Part shown: positions 35,148 to 46,019 of the stretch, one piece after another
Layout of the letters: each line of letters starts with the position of its first letter
Position numbering within the stretch: position 1 is the stretch's first letter
Source: Alnus glutinosa
Lineage: Eukaryota > Streptophyta > Magnoliopsida > Fagales > Betulaceae
NCBI RefSeq assembly: GCF_958979055.1
Contig: NC_084899.1
Coordinates: 260,501 to 324,500 of the forward strand
DNA: 64,000 nt
Direction of reading: 5' to 3'
Translations under genes and position numbers: made by a program
The notes under the pieces: model-generated
The model's input: the letters and a program-made list of their open reading frames with translations, nothing else
Told to the model about the DNA's origin: nothing
The model's database searches: none

Positions 35148-35702
35148 TGCTTACAATTAAGATGTGTCTGCAGGACACCACAATAAATTCGGTTGCAAAG
35201 GGTTTGGGCACGATCACAGCACAAGGAAGGAACAGCAATGACGATGACAGTGGATTCTCATTCGTCCATTGCAAGATAACCGGCACCGGAGATACATACC
35301 TTGGCCGCGCATGGAGGCAGATGCCCAGGGTGGTGTTTGCTTATACAGAGATGGGTAGTCTCATCGACAAGGAAGGGTGGTCTGATAGTACTGCAACCAG
35401 TCAGTCCAAAGAGTATGCAATCTGCATCCCTAGCTTAATTGTTTTTATATATATATGCAATCTGCGTCCCTAGCATAATTGTTTTATACATATATTTCCA
35501 ATTAATTCTGATCGATCATATATGATGGTGTTGGTGCGTTAGTGGCATGTATTATGGAGAGTACCAGTGCACTGGACCAGGGGCAAGTTCTTCCGGCCGT
35601 GTCAAATATGCAAAGATTCTTTCTGATGAAGAAGCACAACCCTTCTTGAGCACGAGTTTCATCCAAGGAAGCGAGTGGCTTCAAAACCCTCCCAGTCTCT
35701 GA
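34097..35702 (+). CDS. PME: Pectin methylesterase (pectinesterase), PPME1-type, copy 1
   Basis: Four exons: 34097-34603, 34888-35094, 35174-35412 and 35543-35702, 370 residues, type without the inhibitor pro-domain. It would remove methyl esters from cell-wall homogalacturonan. A hydrophobic signal peptide covers about residues 1-35. Family motifs are [18 protein letters not shown] (oxyanion-hole Gln), GYQDTLCDD (first catalytic Asp), GTVDFIFGN (second Asp) and YLGRAW (Arg). All catalytic residues are present. The LCDD phrase and lack of a pro-region resemble the pollen-expressed PPME1 group, so pollen-tube expression is an inference. An upstream in-frame ATG at 34064 sits at the expected transcription start and is out of register in copy 2, so I chose 34097. 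Intron phases match copy 2 exactly. Confidence 0.95.
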
Positions 35703-36660
35703 GCGGGAAATATTATAATACTCGAAGGTTGTGAGAAACCAAACCAACTGGTTGGGATTTGTGTTTTGCAAAACTTTGAATCATTCTTATATTAATTAGT
35801 ACGTAACTTCAATTGATCATGGATTGTAAATTAAATTTTGGAATAATATATCTACGATCGCCCGTTCTTATTACTAAACAATTTTGTCAATTAAATAGGG
35901 GATCGACCTATCGATCCCACCAACTAAGATCCCCTCTAATTTTGCGCCGGCCTGAATAATTATTAACTATGGTATATTAGTTATAATGTGAAGTCAAATT
36001 CAAATTTATTTTTTTATTTTTTTCTTAGACTATGCATGTTGAGACTCCCAATCTCAAAACAAATTAAACAGACTTTAAAAGGTACAATACGTTGACTTTT
36101 TATTACTAATGGCTTCAACAGTACTATCCATTACAATCATCACACAAATCTCCAACGTATACGTTAATTATTGCTAAATTAATTGACGAATAACTATATA
36201 TGTTTATATATATATATATGATATTTACATCGACACGCCAAGGTCAGAATGCATCAACGTACGGCATATAACAAAGTTTAATATTTATAAACAAAAATAA
36301 AAAAGGAAAAAGTCATGTTTAGCTCCAATAGAATTATAAAATACTTGCATGCACGTTCATTAATTTATGGAATTGTTAGGTTCTCAAATTATAAACATAT
36401 TCGTTCCCAAAGGATTGTTTTCTTCTGAAGGACGCTGAATTTAATTTACGGAATTATGATTTGGGTCAAAGTCCCGGCCCATACAATCAAAATAGTAAGA
36501 GAACGAACGAACAAGTAGCTTTCCAATTAATATTGGATATTTCAAATTTATCAACTCCAACTATATATGCACCAGAAATTCAGAAAGTACTTCAAAAAAA
36601 AAAGATAAGAAGACCAGGAGCTAATAATAGCAAAACAAGAGGATCGACCCAAGAGAATTT

Positions 36661-36752
36661 TAGGCTTTTTTAGGGGACTTGGGGGCTTGTCAGCGTCAGA
36701 AGACCCGGTCTTCCTTGGCAACAAAACGGGGTTGATCGATGTTGGGCAGACC
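36661..36752 (-). pseudogene. Histone H2A relic, C-terminal coding end only
   Basis: The minus strand matches the last 30 or so codons and stop region of the intact H2A gene at 44821: LPNI...NP, then the LPKK-like and SPKK-like tail. A 4-bp insertion (CGAT) after LPNI shifts the frame. Homology also includes the 3' flank (CAAAACAAGAGGATC...GAGAATTTTAGG). It stops abruptly at 36752, where the second copy of the duplicated block begins, so this is the crossover scar. Confidence 0.88.
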
Positions 36753-37159
36753 TATATATGGAGATCTAGTTGAGAAGGAGGGGAAACTGAGGATCCGCGC
36801 GCTGCGTGAGCAATTAAAAGCAGAGTTGTGATGGCGGTGGCCGGTGATCGAGCACGCACGGGAGATGGTGTACGTGGTTGTGGGAATATTCAACTGATCA
36901 GGTGGTGAGCCTGTGGAGGTGTCACATGGACATGGACAGTGAAGAGGACGGAAACTACGATATTATGCCCCTGGCTTCTAAGTTACAAACAAAAAATAAG
37001 AAAAAATGATCATTAAAAAAAAAAGAAAAAAAAAAAAGAGAAGAGATAAAATGAAATGAGAGGGGAGAGGGAGGAACATTTTTCACAAGGGAACATCAAG
37101 AGAGATGGAGGAGAAGAAAGACAAAGCTTTCTATGGAGAGGGCCGTGATTAATAGATGT

Positions 37160-37364
37160 GTAATGCTATATACCATATTTTTATTGTATAAATATCATAC
37201 GTACAATGATAAGGTGACGGTATTAATGATCAACTCTTGAATAGTTTTTTATTATTTTTATTAAAATGATTAATTGATCCAATGGTTGATCGAGAGTATG
37301 AGACTACCACATTAATATTGTAGGATAATTATGAAATAAAAATATATATAATTTATAGCATTAA
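37160..37364. mobile_element. MITE, same family as 16.9 kb
   Basis: Terminal inverted repeats GTAATGCTATATACCATATTTTTAT and the complement of ATAAAAATATATATAATTTATAGCATTAAT. The proximal duplication copy lacks it: GTGATTAGGGGATTGAATAAG at about 33236 corresponds to the flanks here, so the insertion probably came after the duplication. Confidence 0.75.
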
Positions 37365-37699
37365 TCTGAGTAGATTGAATAAGTGATCGATTTGGCGGGT
37401 TGTACGTTATGCTGCAACTGTAAACAGTTTGTTGGTTTGACAGTTAAAGCTTAATTGATAGGCTGAGAATTAGCCCATGTGAATAAAAGACCTTGCTAAA
37501 TGAAAATAAATATGCATATTTTGTATCATTTTCTAATGAAGCAAGCTAGCTAGCTAGTGAAAATTCTAAATTGGAGGTTTTGGCTACGTACGTACCTCGA
37601 ATAGCCGATTTCATTCTATATATTTGATCTCATCTCTTTCTTTTACATTTTTTACAATTTTATACAAATTTCCATAAAAATCTACATAAATACAAGGAG

Positions 37700-39860
37700 A
37701 AGTACTGTACGTACGTGACATATTTTCTCCCTCAATTCGTTTACTATATCTTGTTTCAACAAATTTATTTTTTTTTTTTGTTAGGTAGGAGGTTGTGGCA
37801 AACTCTTCACATGAACATTTTCGTAGCATTTTATATATTGGTAACTTCATATTCCAGATCAAACGCCAAATTATATATGCTACCTTTCAAACAATTGGAC
37901 CCATCTTCTCGCAACAAGTCCTATATTTCTTTCTTCATATATATGATATGCATTGTGCACAGTGAATTCTCCCCTTAATTGTGGTTCGTCTCTAAATCAT
38001 GGCGTCTCCCTCATTGTGATAACTCAATGGTAGCTTGCAAATAATCCTCACATCATCTTGTGTAAATATCTTTCTTAGAAACTCAATAGTCCACCATTTT
38101 GTATCGTGGTCTTTGAGCTCGATCATTCACTTTAATTAGTATTTGCCGCTTGTATTGTCCTTAATTGGTGATTGGACGAAAAATGTAGTCGGCTATCTCT
38201 TAGGATCTTGCATAAAAAATGACTGATTTTTTTTTTTTTGTTATATATATGAAGATAAGGAAAGAGTAATGTTCATAAATAAACTTCGAAAGTCACCCTG
38301 GCACATTCATACTATATTAAACATTAATAGATCATCATCTGTGTCGTCCTCCCTTAAATATTTATCAAAGGTAAAACTCATCCTCCTTCAAGTGAGGAAG
38401 TCTAGTAATTAAGGAATACCTAGGAAGTTGTTACGATTTTTTAAGCGTTTTATATGGCTTAAATACAATTTCAATAATGTGTATATAAGCTCGAACACAT
38501 ACACCTTCCCCTTATAAGCGGATTTTCAAGAATAAGTTATACCCTCATGTTTATTTTCTTTGGTATCGATCAAGCACCTTAATTAGGACCTATTCCCTCT
38601 TACTATATATCTAGGCCCTCCTCTACAAAAGTTTGGCTGGAATAATCCTCGATCATTGTTATGGGCTTAATTTCTCAAGTACATAACGACGGATAGAACA
38701 ATGATAGTTCAAGAAAACCTATCACTTCCCAAATCAACTCTAGAGCTAAATCGTATTAATCTTTGTTTTTTTTATATTAATAAACTTATGGTGTCTTTAA
38801 ATAGACACTTACAATGTATAGTAAAAGTCAACTACTTCTAATGTTATCAATAATGATAACATATTATCTGTAACATTTAAATCATAATCTAATCTTAATT
38901 CTAATGTTATCAATAAAGATAACTTACTATCTCTAAGTTATTCTATTCTAAATAATTAAGAGAGTCTAGCTTGTTACTACAAGAATACTTTTGCCATAAG
39001 ATGTAGACCGTAACAATTATAGTTTTGGGCAATACACAAAGCCATTTGAATAAAATGTTGTGGATGGGACTTTCAGTTCAATTGTTCAAAGATGGCATCC
39101 ATCAATCCAGCTATGACTCATTCAGCTGGCAGAGACCTATTCACATAGTAGAGGCCGGCTTAAGATACGAGGAGGGCCCTAAACAACCAATCAACAATCG
39201 AGATTAGGTAAATAATTGTGAGAGCTAGGTCCCTTATAAGGCATTTCTCATTGAGCAAGAAACTTGCTCGTCCAAGCCTATTAGTTTGAACAGGTGTACA
39301 TTCGGACAGTCCACCCCACAATTCAAACAGAGAGTGCCCAATGTGATTATTAAGGATCCCAATTCCAAAATCAAAGTCCAGGTTTATTTTATAGTTGTAA
39401 CATATATTCTGTGTCAGATTCAATTTAGAGTAATGCTATGTACATATATATATATATATACCAATCAAACATATTATAAATACTTCACAAACCTAATGTG
39501 GTAAGGTCTAATAACTCTTGAATCACCCCTAGCTTGTTAAAAACAATTTATTCAATGACTATTATTAGACCTTCTTATAATTACATCAACTTTTTGTAAA
39601 ATCCTGATTCTTAACACCTTGACACCCTGATTCTTAACATTGGACACGTGTCAAAAAACAGTTGGCCAGGAAAAAATTATTTTTTTTGTAGTGATATAGA
39701 ATTTTTGTGTGGTACGCATGCAGCAGTAGTACTCTACAATTTATCCACCGCTAATCCAGCGTAACAACATCTTGTTACCTTTTCAATGGTAATTAACATG
39801 TATTTCTCCGAAACCCCGGCCAATTAACGTCCTAGTACCGGCCACTAGCAAAAAAAATTC
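37700..39860. other. AT-rich insertion in the distal copy, no gene found
   Basis: Has no counterpart in the proximal copy, where the same flanks are about 300 bases apart. CCTTCCCCTTATAAGCGG at about 38507 would read as a polypurine tract on the minus strand, so part could be an LTR-element remnant. A partial AGTAATGCTATGTACATA MITE-like end lies at 39430. No exon recognised. Confidence 0.5.
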
Positions 39861-40041
39861 CAATTAATTCCTAAAATATTCCAGGCCATATTTTCGTTTT
39901 TTCTCCACTCACGAAGGGAGAGAGTTTCGTTAACACTGGTACCCCAACAGAAGAAACTCAATTTGGAATCTCCAAAGCGAAATGCACGTACAACTTCACG
40001 TTACCCGTTCCCGCGCGCGGTTCATTTCGCTTCAATTCTCA

Positions 40042-40049
40042 TATAAATA
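40042..40049 (+). promoter_or_regulatory. TATA box of PME copy 2
   Basis: TATAAATA in CATATAAATACCACACGTACGC, 55 bases before the start codon, at the same spacing as copy 1. Upstream conservation with copy 1 extends to about 39895. Confidence 0.75.
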
Positions 40050-40104
40050 CCACACGTACGCACACACCAGATGCACCCCCAATAAGAGATCGAATCCAAG
40101 AGCA

Positions 40105-41707
40105 ATGGCTTTGAAACTGACGCATTTAGCCGCGCCAGCGTCGTTTCTAGCCACCCTGCTCGTTCTCCAACTCCTCGCAACAGTTGTGTCCGTCCCGACC
40201 ACGGTTCCGTCCGATACATCAAAACTGGACGCGTGGATTAAGAGCAACATGAGAGAGTACAAGGACGTCTCAGCAACCAAGTCTATAGACCAGGCCCTCC
40301 TCATTGCTGAGAAGAAGGATAATGTCAAGGTGATCAGGGTCAAAAAAGACGGTACCGGAGACTTCAAGACCATAACCGACGCCGTCAAGAGCGTCCCTTC
40401 AGGAAATACGAAGCGAGTGATTATAAAGATTGGTCGGGGTGAGTACAAGGAGATGGTAAAAATTGATAGGTCGAAGCCGTTCATCACCTTTTATGGGGAA
40501 CCGGGCAACATGCCCAGGATATCGTACGACGGTACCGCCAAGAAATACGGCACATGGTACTGCGCCACGGTGGCAGTCGAGTCTAACTACTTCGTGGCCG
40601 TCAATATTGCCTTCGTGGTGCGTTTCTAGCTATTTATTTATTTATTATTATTTTTTTTTAATGAGGGAAAATCCCCAAAGCTATATCACTTCGTTTAATT
40701 TACTCATCTTTGAAGGATTAATTTGGTTGAAATAATTATTAACGTAGAGGGTATGGTTATTGTGAATGGTGTATATAGAATTCAGCCCCAGCTCCAGATC
40801 CTCGAAGGAATGATCAACAGGCTGTGGCAATGAGGATATCAGGGGACAAGGCAGCATTCCACAATTGCAAGTTCATAGGGTACCAAGACACCTTATGCGA
40901 TGACGTCGGCAGGCATTTCTTTCGAGACTGCTACATCCAAGGCACTGTCGATTTCATATTTGGAAATGGAAAATCCGTCTACTTGGTACGAATTACTCTC
41001 CATATCTATCTACATCTCTCAGAGTGATCATTAATTAATTAGTACTATTCTTGGATGATGTAAATGCAGAACACCACGATAAATTCGGTTGCAAAGGGTT
41101 TGGGTGTGATAACAGCACAAGCAAGGGAAAAGGTTGATGATGTGAGCGGATTCACATTCATCTACTGCAAGATCATCGGCACCGGCGATACATACCTTGG
41201 CCGCGCATGGAGGAAGATGCCTAGGGTGGTGTTTGCTTTTACAGAGATGGGTACTCTCATCAACAGTAAAGGGTGGTCTAATACTGCAAGCGGTCAGGCC
41301 AAACAGTATGCACCCATCCCTTCTTCTTCTTTTCCTTTTACCTTGGCATGCATATATATACGTTGAAAATAAAATAATAATAATAATAATAATTTTTTTT
41401 TAAAAAAAAAAGGACACATGCAGGAGGGTAGTAACTTTGATTTGGTCAACTCTAGTTCAAAGTTGGCATTTGTTGTTGTTGCTTCTTCACGAACCATATT
41501 GTTGATTAATTATGATGATGATGATGATGATGCTGTTGATACGTTAGGGGCATGTATTATGGAGAGTACAAGTGCAAGGGACCAGGAGCAACCCCCGCCG
41601 GCCGAGTCAAATATGCAAAGATTCTATCCGATGCGGAAGCAGCACCCTTCTTGAGCATGACTTTTATCCAAGGAAACAAGTGGATTCTCGCACCTCCCAA
41701 GCTGTGA
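40105..41707 (+). CDS. PME: Pectin methylesterase (pectinesterase), PPME1-type, copy 2
   Basis: Four exons: 40105-40617, 40779-40985, 41070-41305 and 41548-41707, 371 residues. It has the same intron phases as copy 1, with small indels in exon 1 and one codon fewer in exon 3. A signal peptide ([20 protein letters not shown]...) is followed by motifs [37 protein letters not shown] and YLGRAW, so it should be catalytically competent cell-wall pectinesterase. The start is fixed because the upstream ATG corresponding to copy 1's 34064 runs into a stop after four codons. Intron 3 carries (AAT)n at 41363-41392 and (ATG)n at 41511-41532. Both copies look intact, so subfunctionalisation or dosage is possible. 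Confidence 0.95.
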
Positions 41708-42323
41708 GCGTTAAGTATTATATTATAGACCCAAGGGCCAAGGCTAGGCAATCCACATCTTTATATGGCAAGGATGGATGTACTGATCGTTGTGAGCTAC
41801 CAAACCTGCCTGGGATTGGTATAATGCAATACTTGATTTTTTTCTTATAATATCTTTTTTTTTTTCTTTTTCCTATTTTGGAAATTTTGAGTGATATAAC
41901 ACATTGAGTTGATTACAAGATTTTGGAATATTATTCAATTATCTCGACACAAGGATTGTTAGAATATAAAATAAATGAATAAATTCATGTGTTCTTGTAA
42001 ACTTCAACTTTTGAAATAAATGATAATTTAATATAATACCAGAACAAAAGTTATGAGTTAAAACCATTGTCCGTCATTTACTTTTCAATTTAATTAAATA
42101 TTTTGTGTTTGGCAACACATTCTTTTCCTTCTTTCCATTTCTCTAAAAACAACAAAAAATAAAATAAAATAAATTAACATCTTTTTGTTTTTTATTACAA
42201 GGCAACTTTATTCATTTTTCTCACAAAATATATTAAATCTTATTTCATCTTTATATCACATTGATCATTTCTTATTACTATTCAAACAAAAATTTACAAC
42301 AAAACTCTTTATGAAACAAGTCA

Positions 42324-43178
42324 GAGCATCTTCAGCAATGAAAGTTATAATAGTTATTGCAAAATTTCAACTCTCTACTTTAATTATTATTTATCCTATA
42401 TTCTCTCCAACAGTTTTACTATTCAACTTTTTACTTACATTTAAATATTATTTCTCATTCTTTTTTTGTTATATTTTTTATTATTCTTTTTTTCTCCTTT
42501 TCCCTTCTTTCTCGGTTTCTCCATACACTTCTTCCCACCTTTTCTTCTTCCTGTCCAACCACTCTTTCTTGTTCTTTCTTTCTCTTTTCGTCTGAAACAC
42601 ACCGAGAGAGAGATCAAGGGCTTTAGGGAGAGACCCATGAGAGGAGAGCCGGAGATGGGAGAGACGCTAGAGGCCGAGACTGATCCGAGAGAGAACCCGC
42701 TGAACCCGACGAACCCAAACGAAACCCATAAACCCGATCCTCCATGAGTCGAGCTCCGGTGGCCTGAGACGAGTTCCGGTTGAGCTAGGCGCGAATCTGG
42801 CGGAGTCAGAGGTGATTTCCAGTGACTAACCAAGGGGTTGATTTTGGTTGATGATTTTTAGTTGAACCCATCTGATTTTGAAGCTTGAATGTGTCTCCCT
42901 TGTTTCGATTATGTGTATCACGGCTAAAGCAATATTTATAATTGATTTTGATTATTTTGGTTGGTTGTTCATTGCCGGCTATTCTTATAGAATCAAAGAG
43001 GGTCAGAGAGAGAGAAAATATTAATAAAAAAAGTGTAAACATATGAATAGTGAATAGCCAATATGTTCACTGTTAAGGAAAAAACGCCAAAGAAGCTAAT
43101 TTGCTGGAGAGAAAAAAAGTGCAAAAAAAGTTAAATTTGACTATTTTGGTTAAAGTAGCAACTCTGTTAGAGATGCTC
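42324..43178. mobile_element. Non-autonomous TIR element, about 855 bp, possible 3-bp TSD
   Basis: Ends GAGCATCTTCAGCAATG... and the complement of ...CAACTCTGTTAGAGATGCTC, a TIR type frequent in dicots. TCA flanks both sides (42321-42323, 43179-43181), suggesting a 3-bp duplication as in PIF/Harbinger-like elements, although TCA is not the usual TWA. The interior, 42600-42830, is GC-rich (GAGA/CCGG phrases) and encodes no recognised protein. Absent from the proximal copy. Confidence 0.65.
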
Positions 43179-44065
43179 TCATTTATTTATTTTTTTGCCA
43201 TATCTAAGATCTCTCTTTTTTAATTTTATTACAATGGTCCATTAAAAACAAATTTTCAATATAATACGACCCATTTAGAGTATAGTTTCCAATTTCATTC
43301 ATGGACCAAACCCTCCAACTAGGATCCGCTCAAATTTCATGAAAGTTGAGAACAAGAGATGTGAGGCTTATGGCATTCAGGCAAATAGGCCCTGCACTTT
43401 AAATTGCTCAAAAACTTGCTCAGCACCTCCGACACGCGTCAATCTCTCTCATTCTTCGCTGCAATTGAAACACGAAATTCGAACCTTTTTTCTTTTTTTT
43501 TTTAAGTCATTGTCACACATTATCTAGCCAAGTGAGTAACGAGCAAAAACTTACATCGATGCTTAACATTTCATATTTTTGCCAATTAAACAAACTAATA
43601 ATAAATGGTTAAATACATATACTTTGTTTAAAAAAAATAATAATAATGGCCTCACCATTACAATCATGATATCATCACATCAATACCTTGAATGACATAC
43701 AAATAATTTCTTCAACATTAAATTATTACTAAATTGACGAATAACTAAGTACATATGATCGATGTTTACATCGACATGAAGCAACGGCTTAGTTACGTGA
43801 GAAACATTAGTTACGGTCATAGCATATAAAACAAAATTTAACATTTATAGATAAAAATAAAAGGGAAATTATATTTAGTAGCTCCATTAAAATGAAGAAA
43901 CGGGCAAGTTAATTTATCCACAACACATGTCCTCCTCAGAGCATTACATAGGACAATTTGGGCCAAAGCGCCGTACTATCAAAATACTATGGAATTAAGT
44001 GTCTTTCCGTTGGATATTTCAAATTTACCAACTACAACTATGCACCAAAAACTGTTAAGGATCAT

Positions 44066-44748
44066 GCAGATTAGTCTATTCATTGCACATACTTTTAGGC
44101 CTTCATTGCACATTATAAATACTTTTACTTTTGTTTGTATCCAGCACATTAGTTTTCATTGAACATTAGTTTATTTAACACATTAGTTTATTCATTGCAC
44201 ATACTCCAAGGTCTTCATTGCACATTATAAATACTTTTACTTTTGTTTGTATCTAGGACATTAGTTTATTCAGCACATTAAGTACTTTTGTTTATATCCC
44301 ACTCATTGTATGTAATCCCTTACATTATAAATAAGATTAAAATCCTCTGCCTTGAATGTTCATCAAACAGAGAACTTATCAAATCTTACATTCTCTGCTT
44401 GATAAAGATTCAAGGCAGAGGATTTTAATCTTATTTATAATGTAAGGGATTACATACAATGAGCGGGATACAAACAAAAGCACCTAAAAGTATGTGCAAT
44501 GAATAAACTAATGTGCTGAATAAACTAATGTGCAATAAAGACTAATGTGCTGAATACGAACAAAAGTAAAAGTATTTATAATGTGCAATGAAGACTAATG
44601 TGCTGGATACAAACAAAAGCACCTAAACTAATGTGCAATGAAGACTAATGTGCTGAATACAAACAAAAGTAAAAGTATTTATAATATGCAATGAAGACTA
44701 ATGTGCAATGAAAACCGAAAAGTATGTGCAATGAATAGACTAATGTGC
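44066..44748. mobile_element. Foldback element: 683-bp palindrome with subrepeats
   Basis: The outer ends are inverted (GCAGATTAGTCTATTCATTG against the complement of CAATGAATAGACTAATGTGC). At the centre, 44298-44374 and 44391-44467 are inverted copies; the inner 60 bases (44298-44357 versus 44408-44467) differ at one position, and the spacer is only 16 nt. The arms are built of about 115-bp subrepeats containing TTCATTGCACATTATAAATA and TTTTGTTTGTATC. ATTATAAATA followed by CCTCTGCC...TCATCAA is reminiscent of an LTR promoter/R region, so two LTR-like pieces joined tail-to-tail is one explanation. No coding. Missing from the proximal duplicate. Confidence 0.88.
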
Positions 44749-44820
44749 TGGATACAAACACTTCCAAAAAAAAATATTAAAAAACGATCTAATACAAAAA
44801 CAAGAGGATCCAGGAGAATT

Positions 44821-45542
44821 TTAGGCTTTTTTGGGGGACTTGGAAGCCTTGGGGGTCTTTTCAGTTTCAGAGGTAGCGGTCTTCTTGGGCAGCAAAATGG
44901 GGTTGATGTTGGGCAGAACTCCGCCGCTGGCAATGGTGACACCTTGAAGCAGTTTACCCAGCTCCTCGTCGTTCCTCACGGCCAACAGCAGGTGCCTCGG
45001 GTTGATCCTGTTCTTCTTGTTGTCACGTGCCGCGTTCCCCGCCAGCTCCAGCACCTACATTTCATTACACCAGCCAAAAAAAAAAAAAATGAGCCTCCGT
45101 TTCTTATTTTCCATCTTTTGCAGCCAAGATGGAAGCCGATAAAATCCAGGAAAACCGAAAGCAAATTCTAATATCCAATCATCTAATCTCATCTCATCTT
45201 CCTCAAATATCTCGGCAGCCAAACATTATATGTACTTGAGTAAATATCAATGTTTTGGGAACCTAGAGAACATCTTGCGTAACTAATGCTAAGGGATGCA
45301 AAAAATCTAAAATGTTTTGGGATCCTAGAGAGTACCTCAGCAGCGAGATATTCGAGAACCGCGGCGAGGTAGACAGGGGCTCCGGTGCCGGTTCTCTGAG
45401 AGTAACGACCCTTTTTGAGGAACCGGGCGAGCCGACCCACGGGGAACTGGAGCCCCGCCTTGACCGACTTCGTCACCGACTGCTTCCTCTCACCGCCTTT
45501 TCTTCCTCCGGCTCCCCTCGTCGTCGACTTCGCGGCCTCCAT
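44821..45542 (-). CDS. Histone H2A with SPKK tail (H2A.W-like)
   Basis: Two exons, 45336-45542 and 44821-45054, joined in phase 0, 146 residues. The nucleosome core protein pairs with H2B. The histone fold is complete: [17 protein letters not shown], the L1 loop region [34 protein letters not shown] and [16 protein letters not shown] with the acidic-patch residues. The C-terminal tail [11 protein letters not shown] carries the SPKK minor-groove-binding motif typical of plant H2A.W, the heterochromatin variant; I infer that subclass from the motif and the intron. The start is the only ATG ahead of the fold. A short direct repeat (ATGTTTTGGGA-CCTAGAGA) at 45249 and 45310 lies in the intron beside the donor. 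A C-terminal relic of a sister copy lies at 36661. Confidence 0.96.
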
Positions 45543-45666
45543 AGTGAAGAAAATATTTCAAACCTCACTGAAACAAAAAGATTCCTTTTAGGAGGGAAAC
45601 TGAACCAACTTTGTAGCGCTTGTGTTTTGAAATTTGATGCAAGGTTCAGCGAGGCGGGCGGTATTT

Positions 45667-45674
45667 CATTTATA
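45667..45674 (-). promoter_or_regulatory. TATA box of the H2A gene
   Basis: TATAAATG on the minus strand, 125 bases upstream of the start codon, with a leader free of ATG codons in the likely transcript. Position is typical. Confidence 0.6.
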
Positions 45675-45711
45675 GCGTGTGGAGTCTGAGATTTGGGTTT
45701 TTTGGGATTTA

Positions 45712-46010
45712 GATCGGACGGCTGAGAGATTTGACACGCTGGCGATCCGGGGGTTGTGGTTTAGGCCAATAGGATTGTTTCTCTTTGGTTGAGATAATTT
45801 TTGCTTGAGTTGCAAAGGAATTGACCAAATGGTGCTCAAGACTTTTAAAAAGTGAATGGTAGGTCAGTGCGTATCTGACGGCTGGGAGATTGTTGGTTGG
45901 ATTTCAATACGATCTGAAGGATTAGTCCTTTGACATGCTGGCAATCCGTGGGGTGGTGTCTTCTTCTTTACGTGATGTTGTGGGAAAGGCCAGGCTGGCA
46001 ATCCGTGGGA
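45712..46010 (-). promoter_or_regulatory. Repeated motifs upstream of H2A
   Basis: Two kinds of element recur. ATCGGACGGCTGAGAGAT (45713) is matched by ATCTGACGGCTGGGAGAT (45873). CTGGCGATCCGGGG (45740) is matched by CTGGCAATCCGTGGG at 45938 and 45995. On the minus strand the latter reads CCACGGATTGCCAG or CCCCGGATCGCCAG, which resembles the plant histone octamer core CGCGGATC. Function is inferred from similarity and position. Confidence 0.45.
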
Positions 46011-46019
46011 GTTTTAGTT

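Larger units (their letters stand above)
32685..36752. repeat. Proximal copy of tandem segmental duplication (PME copy 1 + H2A relic)
   Basis: Starts at TATGGAGATCC and matches the distal copy beginning at 36753. Matching blocks, in order, are GAGGGGAAG...GTGATGGCGGTGG (32700/36776), the segment GATTGAATAAGTG...CATTCTAT (33245/37375), the PME promoter and gene, the 3' flank (TGACGAATAACTA, 36182/43733) and the H2A C-terminal end. The copy spans about 4.07 kb and is compact compared with the distal one. Simple repeats inside are (GA)n at 33147-33177, a C-then-A tract at 32901-32940 and (GATA)n near 35130. Confidence 0.85.
36753..45542. repeat. Distal copy of tandem segmental duplication (PME copy 2 + intact H2A)
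   Basis: Begins TATATATGGAGATCT, matching 32685. It is about twice the length of the proximal copy because of insertions absent there: a MITE (37160-37364), about 2 kb of AT-rich DNA (37.7-39.85 kb), a TIR element (42324-43178) and the foldback element (44066-44748). Confidence 0.82.

Noticed and set aside
36461-36893. Short frames around 36.5-36.9 kb
   Set aside because: They cross the duplication junction and the frameshifted H2A relic.
42185-42833. Frames of 130-136 codons in 42.2-42.8 kb
   Set aside because: Phe/Leu/Ser- or Lys-rich low-complexity translation of T-rich DNA within a TIR element.
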